This document shows positions 24,294-30,985 of a stretch of 31,121 bases of DNA, in pieces (position 1 is the first letter of the stretch; the number at the start of each line of letters is the position of its first letter). Below the pieces are notes generated by a model, which saw only the letters and a list, made by a program, of their open reading frames with translations, was not told the DNA's origin and did no database searches. The stretch is from Candidatus Sumerlaeota bacterium. GTDB taxonomy: Bacteria; Sumerlaeota; Sumerlaeia; JADFCT01. A program made the position numbers and the translations under genes. Where the stretch lies: assembly GCA_026398575.1 (NCBI GenBank), contig JAPLSP010000049.1, positions 1-31,121 on the forward strand. The letters run 5' to 3'.

Positions 24294-25080
24294 TTTTGGG
24301 CGGATGGACGCGCTGGCTGCGCAGGACACGCCCGTTCATCGCCTGGACCCGCGCGCCAAGGTCATCGTAACGCTGCTGTTCATTTTCTGCGTCGCATCAT
24401 TTCATAAATATGCGATATTGGCGCTGTTGCCTTTCGTCATATTCCCGGTGGCGCTGATGGCCGCCGGCGCCGTGCCTGCCGGATACCTTTTCAAAAAATT
24501 GCTTCTGGTCGCGCCGCTGGCTTTGTTGATCGGCGTCTTCAATCCAATCTTCGACCGTGAGGCATTCACGCGACTGGGTCCCGTCGCCATCTCCGGCGGA
24601 TGGGTTTCATTCTGCTCGATCGCAATTCGGTTTATTCTTTGCCTGAGCGCCGCGCTGATTCTCATTGCCACGACGGGCGTCTATTCCATCGCCCTCGCGC
24701 TCGAGCGGTTGTGGGTTCCGCGCGCGCTAGTGATCCAAATGCTTTTTCTCTATCGCTACATCTTCGCGCTGCTCGAGGAATTCGCGCGGATCCATCGCGC
24801 CTGGTCCCTGCGCGCGCCCGGCGCCAGCCGCATCGCGATAAACGTCTTCGCCTCGCTGACCGGGCAGCTCTTGCTGCGGACCCTGGATCGCGCGCAGCGT
24901 ATTCATTGGGCGATGCTGGGGCGCGGTTTCGACGGGCGCTTTCACCTGAGCAAGCCGCTGAAATCGCGATGGACCGATTGGGCCTATGGCTTGGGATGGA
25001 CGGCGTTTTTTGTCCTCGCGCGCCTGTGGAATCTGCCGCAATTAATTGGCGAGGGCGTGATGCGCGCGCTGGCGGGATAA
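24265..25080 (+). CDS. cbiQ: Energy-coupling factor transmembrane protein CbiQ
   Basis: 271 residues, a normal length. TPVHRLDPRAKVIVTLLFI is the usual N-terminal signature. Four to six hydrophobic helices follow, and the cytoplasmic coupling helices carry the two A-R-G-like motifs: RAPGASR (about 180) and MLGRGFDGRF (about 218), which contact the ATPase subunits. It transmits ATP hydrolysis to CbiM for Co or Ni uptake across the inner membrane. It begins inside cbiM (29-bp overlap), so the two are translationally coupled. The cbiO ATPase gene expected next is not in the window; a large hairpin and nuoA follow instead. Confidence 0.93.
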   Translation: MSNLFAALVDFGRMDALAAQDTPVHRLDPRAKVIVTLLFIFCVASFHKYAILALLPFVIFPVALMAAGAVPAGYLFKKLLLVAPLALLIGVFNPIFDREAFTRLGPVAISGGWVSFCSIAIRFILCLSAALILIATTGVYSIALALERLWVPRALVIQMLFLYRYIFALLEEFARIHRAWSLRAPGASRIAINVFASLTGQLLLRTLDRAQRIHWAMLGRGFDGRFHLSKPLKSRWTDWAYGLGWTAFFVLARLWNLPQLIGEGVMRALAG

Positions 25081-25105
25081 AATGCTGAAGCGTGTCTATT
25101 AGGGC

Positions 25106-25197
25106 TGGCGCCGAATGGTAGGCCGTTCCGCTCCGTCGGACGGCCATCGCGCGCCAAGGCCGTCCGACGGAGCGGAACGGCCTACCATGCGGCGCCA
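25106..25197. repeat. 40-bp inverted repeat with 12-nt loop
   Basis: Arms 25106-25145 and 25158-25197 are reverse complements with a single mismatch; 31 bp at the inner side are perfect. It lies 26 bp after the cbiQ stop. It would form a very strong hairpin in RNA, able to end the cbiMQ transcript, though there is no T-run. The arms carry GTCGGAC/GTCCGAC, the same core as the 9-bp coding arrays, and look like a mobile palindromic element. Confidence 0.85.
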
Positions 25198-25289
25198 ACG
25201 TCATCGGCTTTTTTGCGGTTGACCCCTTTGGAAAAACTCACTATTTTACCCTGTCTGTTCGCGCAGACCCGCGCGCGCAGGGACTGGGA

Positions 25290-25310
25290 GCGCCAGCATC
25301 CTGCTGGCGC
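25290..25310. repeat. Short palindrome GCGCCAGCA-TCC-TGCTGGCGC
   Basis: A perfect 9-bp stem with a 3-nt loop lies 45 bp before nuoA. The sequence GGAGCGCCAGCATCCTGCTG resembles short palindromes I associate with intergenic dispersed repeats in PVC-type genomes; that association is from memory and untested here. Confidence 0.6.
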
Positions 25311-25354
25311 GTTCCGCATACCCGTGCGCGCAGAGATAAGAAGGACGCCCACTT

Positions 25355-25771
25355 TTGGATATTCTATTTCAATTCTCCAATGTCTGGCTGTTCGCCATTG
25401 CAGGCGTGGCGTTCGTATTGGCCGCGATGTTCGTGGGTGTTCTCTTCCGCCCGGCTCGCTACGAAAAAGACAAGACGCGCATTTACGAATGCGGCGAGCC
25501 GACCATCGGCTCTTCCTGGATCCGCTACAACATGCGGTTCTACGCCGTGACGCTGGTCTTCCTGGTGTTCGACGTCGAAGTCGCCGTGCTGCTGCCCGTG
25601 GCGGTTGTCATCCGCGAACTCGGCGTCATGGGGCTGCTGGAAATCTTTTTCTTCATCGGCATCCTGCTGATCGGGTTCATTTATGCCTGGCGCTTCAGAG
25701 CCCTGGAATGGGTCAAGACTGGCGGCGAACCCGAAGAAAAAAAATCGTACCTAAACAACGGTGTTAGGTAA
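25355..25771 (+). CDS. nuoA: NADH-quinone oxidoreductase subunit A, stand-alone
   Basis: 138 residues. It is a membrane subunit of respiratory complex I. Three helices are visible (about 7-30, 63-84, 92-114). The family core YECGEPTIGSSWIRYNMRFY and FLVFDVEVAVLLPVAV is intact, including the acidic DVE pair in the second helix that lines the quinone region. The start is TTG, with AAGAAGGA about 9 nt upstream; no ATG fits. The usual partners nuoB, nuoC and nuoD do not follow: the next gene is recQ on the other strand. The gene is therefore cut off from the rest of the complex I operon, or the operon is split in this genome. Confidence 0.93.
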   Translation: MDILFQFSNVWLFAIAGVAFVLAAMFVGVLFRPARYEKDKTRIYECGEPTIGSSWIRYNMRFYAVTLVFLVFDVEVAVLLPVAVVIRELGVMGLLEIFFFIGILLIGFIYAWRFRALEWVKTGGEPEEKKSYLNNGVR

Positions 25772-25818
25772 GCCCAAACTTGAAGTTGCGCTTGAGCACG
25801 GATAAATGCGTGGATTAT

Positions 25819-28116
25819 TTAGCTTTCAGAAGCGGGACCCAACTCTTCTCCTTTTGCATTCTTTAAACACGCCAGGCAAATCCTGATTTCCTCATAGGCG
25901 ACCGATCCTTGCAGCAGCTCGAAAATCGGCGCGAGGGTTTGCATGCCCGCTTTCTCCGCCGCCTTTGCCACCCGCTCGAAAGTCTCGTCGTTGACCCAAG
26001 GCGCCGGATGAATCAAGCCCCGGCGTTCGATATAGTCCTGCAAATAACTTCCGGTGGTCGAGCGGGCGCGCCCTACGGTGGCGGCTGCTTCATCCACACC
26101 TACTCCACGGTCGAATAGATCGAAAGCCATTTCCTTGGCCAGCGAAAGATCCTGACGCTTGGACGCGGGAAGCCCTGCCGTCGGAAGCGCTTCTAAAAGG
26201 TCTGGCGCCGTCGGACCAGTCTGACTCGTCTGACCGGTCCGACCAGTCCGACTCCACCCAGCTTCTCCAAAAAGCCTACCCGCCGGCGCCACATCCATCG
26301 CCAGAGAATTTGTTTCGCAATAATCGCGAATTTTTTCAAGGAACAGCTTTCCATACTGCTGGCATTTCGCCTCGCCTACCCCCGTCACCTGGAGGAAGCC
26401 TTCGCGCGACGAGGGGCGGCGGCGCGCCATGTCCCGCAGCGCGGCGTCGCCAAAGACGATATAGGCCGGCAGTTGTTTTGCTTCAGCGATTTCTCTCCGC
26501 AGTGTTCGCAGGCTCTCGAACAAGCCGCGATCCACCCCCTCCCATGAATCCGCCGCCGTCGGACTGGTCAGACGGGTCGGACGGGTCGGACGGCGCTTTT
26601 CTGGGGCCAGCAACAGCGGCGTCTCCTGCCCCTTCAGCGCGCGCCATCCCTTCGGTGTCACGCTCAATGTCTGGAATTCCCCATCCTTCGCCATGCATCC
26701 CTGCGAGACCAGCTGCTCGATCCACGCCCGCACGTCCCCTTTCGGCGACGCCTTGAGCAGACCATAAGTGCTCAGCGTCTGATGGCCGTTGGTCAGAATC
26801 CGTTGTTCCTGCGAACCGGTCAGCACGGACGCCGTATAATCCCCGCCAAACCGCTCTCCCAGCCTTACGACGCACGAAAGAATTTTTTGCGCCGTCACCA
26901 GTGAATCGTCCAGCGGACGAAGGCTGTCCAGACAAACGTCGCACGCCTGGCAGTTGTCCTTCTCAAGCGTTTGCCCGAAATAGCCCACCAGCGCCGCATG
27001 GCGGCAGCCCACCCCGCCGCAGTAGTCCTGAATGCTCCGCAATTTTGCGAGACTGATCTCCTGCCCTACCGGTTCGCCTGCCTGCAGGATGTATCGCCAT
27101 GTGACAAAGTCATCCCCTCCAAACAGCAGCACACACTCGGCCTCCAATCCATCGCGCCCGGCCCTTCCGCTTTCCTGCTGATAATGCTCCAGCGACTTCG
27201 GCGCCCCCGCGTGAACCACATAGCGCACGTTCGACTTATCAATCCCCATCCCGAAAGCCACCGTCGCCACCATGATGTCCGCCTGCTCGCTGATGAAAGC
27301 ATCCTGATTGCGCTTGCGGGCGCCGTCCGCCATCCCGGCGTGGTAGGGCGCCGCGCGGTAGCCGCGCATCTGAAGCGCCGCGCACATCTCGTCCACGTCC
27401 TTGCGCCGGATGCAGTAAACAATTCCCGACTCGCCTTTGTGCCGCTCGATCACTTCGCACACCTGCGCCAGCTTCTCGCGCCGTCGCTCGACCCGATACA
27501 CCAGATTCGGGCGGTCGAACGACCCCACCAGTATTTCGGGATTCTCGAGGCCCAGCTGCTCGGCGATATCGCGGCGCACGTGTTCGGTCGCCGTGGCCGT
27601 ATAGGCATGAAGCGCCGCGCCCGGCAGCGCTGTTTTCAGCGCGCGCAACTGCCGGTATTCCGGTCTGAAATCATGCCCCCACATGCTCACACAGTGCGCC
27701 TCATCCACGGCGACGAATGACACCGGCTGCCCGCGCAGGAAGTCCAGAAAGCCATCCGTCAGCAGCCGCTCCGGCGACACATACAACAGGTGAAGCCGCC
27801 CCTGCCGCAATCCCTCACGGACGGCGCTCTGTTCCATCCCCGTCTGCGAACTGTCCAGCCGTCCCGCCGCCACCCCGCAATCCGTCAGCGCGTCCACCTG
27901 ATCCTTCATCAATGCGATCAGCGGCGAAACCACGATGGCGAATCCCGGCATGGCCACCGCCGGCGCCTGGAAGCAGAGCGACTTTCCTCCGCCCGTCGGC
28001 AGCACGACAACCGAATCGCGCCCCGCCGCCACTGCCGCCATCGCCTCGCGCTGCAACGGAAGGAAGCTTTCATACCCCCAATATTTTTTCAGGATTTCCT
28101 GGATATTGTTCAGCAT
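25819..28116 (-). CDS. recQ: RecQ-family ATP-dependent DNA helicase
   Basis: 765 residues from the ATG giving MLNNIQEILKKYWGYESF, which matches typical RecQ starts; an in-frame ATG at 28158 would add 14 residues. It unwinds DNA 3'-5' in repair and fork restart. Walker A TGGGKS (41-46), DEAH (138-141) with the aromatic-rich loop HCVSMWGHDFRPEY, YTATATEHV and QESGRAGRDG make a full helicase core. Cysteines near CGGVGC and CQACDVC form the RecQ zinc site, then come a winged helix, an HRDC domain (about 525-600; PAYIVFGDAALRDMA) and a C-terminal helical/HTH domain (SLAKEMAFDLF onward). Two 9-bp arrays encode linkers on either side of HRDC (about 508-520, 621-636). Confidence 0.95.
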   Translation of the reverse strand: MLNNIQEILKKYWGYESFLPLQREAMAAVAAGRDSVVVLPTGGGKSLCFQAPAVAMPGFAIVVSPLIALMKDQVDALTDCGVAAGRLDSSQTGMEQSAVREGLRQGRLHLLYVSPERLLTDGFLDFLRGQPVSFVAVDEAHCVSMWGHDFRPEYRQLRALKTALPGAALHAYTATATEHVRRDIAEQLGLENPEILVGSFDRPNLVYRVERRREKLAQVCEVIERHKGESGIVYCIRRKDVDEMCAALQMRGYRAAPYHAGMADGARKRNQDAFISEQADIMVATVAFGMGIDKSNVRYVVHAGAPKSLEHYQQESGRAGRDGLEAECVLLFGGDDFVTWRYILQAGEPVGQEISLAKLRSIQDYCGGVGCRHAALVGYFGQTLEKDNCQACDVCLDSLRPLDDSLVTAQKILSCVVRLGERFGGDYTASVLTGSQEQRILTNGHQTLSTYGLLKASPKGDVRAWIEQLVSQGCMAKDGEFQTLSVTPKGWRALKGQETPLLLAPEKRRPTRPTRLTSPTAADSWEGVDRGLFESLRTLRREIAEAKQLPAYIVFGDAALRDMARRRPSSREGFLQVTGVGEAKCQQYGKLFLEKIRDYCETNSLAMDVAPAGRLFGEAGWSRTGRTGQTSQTGPTAPDLLEALPTAGLPASKRQDLSLAKEMAFDLFDRGVGVDEAAATVGRARSTTGSYLQDYIERRGLIHPAPWVNDETFERVAKAAEKAGMQTLAPIFELLQGSVAYEEIRICLACLKNAKGEELGPASES
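26210..26254. repeat. GTCNGACNN 9-bp array in recQ, downstream linker
   Basis: Five 9-bp units (GTCGGACCA, GTCTGACTC, GTCTGACCG, GTCCGACCA, GTCCGACTC) encode SRTGRTGQTSQTGPT between the HRDC and C-terminal domains. Confidence 0.9.
26558..26593. repeat. GTCGGACGG 9-bp array in recQ, upstream linker
   Basis: Four 9-bp units (GTCGGACTG, GTCAGACGG, GTCGGACGG twice) encode RPTRPTRLTSPT between the winged helix and HRDC domains. Same family as 26210-26254 and 21024-21068. Confidence 0.9.
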
Positions 28117-28189
28117 AAATTGCGCGGCTTTTCCCCAGTCATTAGAGATTATCACCATTGTCCCGTCCGGCGTCCGGGACCTACTTGCG

Positions 28190-29131
28190 TCAATATACCC
28201 ACGCCGGAACGCCGGCGTATTGCATTAACTGGCTGGCGATTTCTTGAAGTTTTTCTGGCGCAACCGCTAGTACTTCCGGATCGGCGGGGACGCGGTCTAT
28301 GGAATACACTTGCGCCCCCGCGGGACGAATCCGCCCAATGGCTTCAATCCATTGCTCGACGTGCTCATCCGTTGTGTTGTCCACCTTGCCGCGGATGAAC
28401 ATGGTTTGCGTGATGCAGGCGGGCAGGAGGCGGATGTGTTCGATCAGGCGCTCGACGGTAATGAGGATCAGCGGGGCGTTGATTTTTTGAAGCAATTCAT
28501 CGTTGGCGGCATCCAACTTCAGGATGCGCTCGTCGGCGATCATGAGCGCTTCGCGAATGCGCGTCTCGCCCAGCGTGGTCGCATTCGAAAGCGCCACGAG
28601 CCGCGCGCGCGCCGCCCAGCGATCCCGCGTCTGCGCCAGCCCCCGCATGATTTCGGCAAATTGTGGATGAAGCGTCGGCTCGCCGTTGCCCGCCAGCGTG
28701 ATCGCATCCAGTTCTCGCCCTTCCGCCTGAAACCGCTCCAAGACTTCGGACAATGCCGAAATCACCTCTTCGGGAGATGGAAATTGCGGACTGTGGATTG
28801 ACGATTGACGATTGACGATTGACGATTGAGGAATGCGAATTGACGATTGAGGAATGCGAATTGACGATTGACGATTGACGATTGACGATTCATTTGGCGT
28901 GGGTTTCACTATCTCAGATGATGGCTGGGCTGCCGGGCACTGGCTAAAGCATTCGTCAATCGTCAATCCAAAATCGTCAATCCTCTCTGTGTGTCCGCAT
29001 TCGCAATAGACGCAATTGAACGAGCATACCTTGCGCTGAGGCGGCAACAGGTTGACGCCCAGCGAAACGCCATAACGCCGCGACTGTACAGGCCCAAATA
29101 TGATATCCGACAATACGCCTTTGACTTTCAT
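28190..29131 (-). CDS. Radical SAM protein with repeat-derived insertion
   Basis: 313 residues from the ATG giving MKVKGVLSDIIFGPVQSRRY, the usual start of this family. Upstream in-frame codons come from a 10-bp repeat array and are not coding. C36-x3-C40-x2-C43 (CSFNCVYC) binds the 4Fe-4S cluster that cleaves SAM; LAGNGEPTLHP is the GGE-like motif, and later strands (LVALSNATTL, KLDAANDELLQKINAP) match small radical SAM proteins of the 'GPVPSRRLG' type, whose substrate is not known to me. Residues about 55-120 are an insertion absent from the relatives I recall; its core (81-112) is Ser/Ile/Arg/Gln/Pro-rich and encoded by a 7-bp array. It lies between the YprB-like gene and recQ, same strand. 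Confidence 0.85.
   Translation of the reverse strand: MKVKGVLSDIIFGPVQSRRYGVSLGVNLLPPQRKVCSFNCVYCECGHTERIDDFGLTIDECFSQCPAAQPSSEIVKPTPNESSIVNRQSSIRIPQSSIRIPQSSIVNRQSSIHSPQFPSPEEVISALSEVLERFQAEGRELDAITLAGNGEPTLHPQFAEIMRGLAQTRDRWAARARLVALSNATTLGETRIREALMIADERILKLDAANDELLQKINAPLILITVERLIEHIRLLPACITQTMFIRGKVDNTTDEHVEQWIEAIGRIRPAGAQVYSIDRVPADPEVLAVAPEKLQEIASQLMQYAGVPAWVY
28796..28890. repeat. GATTGAC 7-bp array in the radical SAM gene
   Basis: Seven-bp units GATTGAC are repeated in two blocks of at least three, separated by two copies of a GATTGAG-GAATGCGAATTGAC compound unit. A short inverted set of GTCAATC units lies at 28955-28982 in the same gene, so the two can pair. The array is in frame and free of stops on the coding strand. 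Confidence 0.9.
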
Positions 29132-29165
29132 AATTCCGATAGCCTTTGGATTATGCATGGGATTA

Positions 29166-29215
29166 CACGGACCGACACGGACTGGCACGGACTGGCACGG
29201 ACTAACGTGGACTGA
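29166..29215. repeat. CACGGACTGG 10-bp array upstream of the radical SAM gene
   Basis: Five 10-bp units (CACGGACCGA, CACGGACTGG twice, CACGGACTAA, CGTGGACTGA) lie in the gap between the exonuclease stop and the radical SAM start. The 10-bp period is not a multiple of three, which fits a non-coding location. Confidence 0.9.
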
Positions 29216-29278
29216 TGCAAAATGGCGCCAGCGTCCCAGTGATGTAAATGGCAATTCCCTCCGCCCACCTCGCTTTGT

Positions 29279-30772
29279 CTATTTCAATATTTCTGTTTCC
29301 AGTTTGCTGCTCAGGCGTCGGGCGCGTTTTTCCAAATCCTCCAGAAAAACTCTCAAGCGTTGCGCTTCCTCGGCGCGGCCCATGTCTTCGAGCAATTGCG
29401 ATTGGCTCAGGCAATAAGCGCGGGCGCGTTCGGCCACCTCGGCGGCGCGCGCATAATCGCGCTGCTTGTGCTCCAGGAGTTTGGCTAGTTCTATGAACGC
29501 CCCCACATTATGCGGCTGGGGCGTCGCGGTGTGGCTCGCCCAAACGTCCACAGCCTCGGTGTAGCGCGCCTGCCGCTTATAGAGGCGCGCGATATGACTG
29601 GAGACATGAAAGATCAGCTGCGGATCGCGCGCCACAAGCAACGCCCGCTCCATGCATTCGAGCGATTCGCCGACGCGCCCGCTCCATTCGATCAAATGCG
29701 CCAGCCCCAGCAGCGCCAGCGGATGATCCAGAGGCGCGGCCGCGGGCTGTCGCGTCAGGCGTCCCAGCAGCCCCAGCAGCGAAGCCAGCGAGATGATGTC
29801 TTGCGCGTTGTGATCCAATACCGGCCGCATCCGTTCGCGCCGCACGCCGTTGACGAAATCGAAAAAAATGCGAGGCACGAGCGCTCCCGGCACGTCGCTG
29901 TGGCGTCCGCCCAGGTTGAGGACCTTGCCTTCAACAGTCGAAAGGCTGCAATCGGGCAGCGCCTTTTTCCAGACGCGCCTCGCCGGAAAAAGCAAATCCA
30001 GATTAGGCTCATCCAGCGAGCGGGCCACGCTGTTGAAGAGGAACCGCGTGCGCAGCAGCGGCGCGTCGAAGTTCCGGCCATTATAGGTGACGAGCGCGCG
30101 GAAGCGATCCAGGCGCTCGGCGATCGCGTGCATCACCGCTCCTTCGCGGTCGTAGTCTTCCATGAAAAATTGTTCGACGGTCAGGACGCCGTCTTCGATC
30201 CATCCCAGCCCGACGAGAAAGGCGTACGTCCCCGCGCCGCCCGACAGGCCGGTTGTCTCAACATCGAGCATGACCAGATCGCCGAGAGCCATTCCCTCGA
30301 ATGCGTTGTCGCGCCCGATTGAGACAAAGTCCCGATCCGTCAGCGCGGGGATCATCTCGCGCATCGGCAAAACATATTTCTCTTCGCCGGAGTTTGCGGG
30401 AGGATTCTCATCCGGATTGCGATCGAGTCTGAGGCGATGCACGATCCGGATCAGCGGCCCATGCGGCGTTTCGAGCCGCTCGGCGTTATCGAAGAGCGCG
30501 ACGCAATCCCCGGTAGCGGAGCGTTTGGGGGCAAGGCGGCGGTTCATTAATTCGCTAGCCCTGAAAACCTTGCCTCCCAGCGATTCGATCAGGCGACTGG
30601 CGGCGGAGTTATTAGCTGTAGCAGGAGCCGGCGTGGAAGGGGATGTGGACGAAGGAGTGGACAATGGGGTGGACAAAGGCGTGGACGAAGGAGTGGACCG
30701 TGACACGGGCGGACGATCCGTGCGCGCGGCTTTAGCCGCTTTAAGCCGCTCCAATTTGGCGCGCAGGTCCAT
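29279..30772 (-). CDS. YprB/MrfB-like DEDDh exonuclease with TPR domain
   Basis: 497 residues. The RNase H-like core (about 165-340) carries the DEDDh residues: Asp170 and Glu172 in LDVETTGLSGG, Asp236 in TYNGRNFDAPLL, and His321 and Asp325 in DHNAQDIISL. It is followed by TPR-like helices (about 350-480; ALLGLAHLIEWSGRVGESLE). This order matches Bacillus YprB (MrfB), a 3'-5' exonuclease that works with the helicase MrfA in repair of mitomycin damage. Residues 23-46 are a Ser/Thr/Pro linker from a 12-bp array, after a basic helix (LRAKLERLKAAKAA). In Bacillus the helicase gene is adjacent; here the nearest helicase is recQ, one gene away. Function in repair is inferred. Confidence 0.85.
   Translation of the reverse strand: MDLRAKLERLKAAKAARTDRPPVSRSTPSSTPLSTPLSTPSSTSPSTPAPATANNSAASRLIESLGGKVFRASELMNRRLAPKRSATGDCVALFDNAERLETPHGPLIRIVHRLRLDRNPDENPPANSGEEKYVLPMREMIPALTDRDFVSIGRDNAFEGMALGDLVMLDVETTGLSGGAGTYAFLVGLGWIEDGVLTVEQFFMEDYDREGAVMHAIAERLDRFRALVTYNGRNFDAPLLRTRFLFNSVARSLDEPNLDLLFPARRVWKKALPDCSLSTVEGKVLNLGGRHSDVPGALVPRIFFDFVNGVRRERMRPVLDHNAQDIISLASLLGLLGRLTRQPAAAPLDHPLALLGLAHLIEWSGRVGESLECMERALLVARDPQLIFHVSSHIARLYKRQARYTEAVDVWASHTATPQPHNVGAFIELAKLLEHKQRDYARAAEVAERARAYCLSQSQLLEDMGRAEEAQRLRVFLEDLEKRARRLSSKLETEILK
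30633..30704. repeat. GTGGACNNNGGN 12-bp array in the exonuclease gene
   Basis: Six exact 12-bp units (GTGGAAGGGGAT, GTGGACGAAGGA, GTGGACAATGGG, GTGGACAAAGGC, GTGGACGAAGGA, GTGGACCGTGAC) encode the Ser-Thr-Pro linker near the N-terminus. Shares its GTGGAC core with the 9-bp arrays at 21994 and 22381. Confidence 0.9.
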
Positions 30773-30840
30773 AAGCTAGATGGAAATTGCAGGTCCTATC
30801 CGGATTAGCAGGCTTTCCGATTTGCTCTGACAAGCCAACG

Positions 30841-30982
30841 ACAACAAGGACAACAAGGACCGCAAGGACAATGGATCGTGAAAAATTGCATAATTCCTTT
30901 GAAAATCGAGGACCTTGCGGCTTTGCTGTTCCTTGCAGTCCTTGCAGTCCTTGCGGTCCTTGTGGTCCTTGTGGTCCTTGCC
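30841..30982. repeat. Inverted pair of AAGGACNNN 9-bp arrays, candidate terminator
   Basis: Units ACAACAAGG, ACAACAAGG, ACCGCAAGG at 30841-30874 face six reverse-complement units (CCTTGCAGT, CCTTGCGGT, CCTTGTGGT) at 30931-30982. They can fold into a long hairpin just after the stop of the right-edge gene. An open frame across this block (Thr-Arg-Ala repeats) is a by-product of the repeats. Same family as 1648-1757. Confidence 0.85.
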
Positions 30983-30985
30983 ATT

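Noticed and set aside
29132..29254. N-terminal extension of the radical SAM protein by 41 codons
   Set aside because: The extension is encoded mostly by a 10-bp repeat array and precedes a start that matches the family; it is unlikely to be translated.
21024..30704. CRISPR arrays
   Set aside because: Repeats are 7-12 bp with no spacers of constant length, and no cas genes are near.
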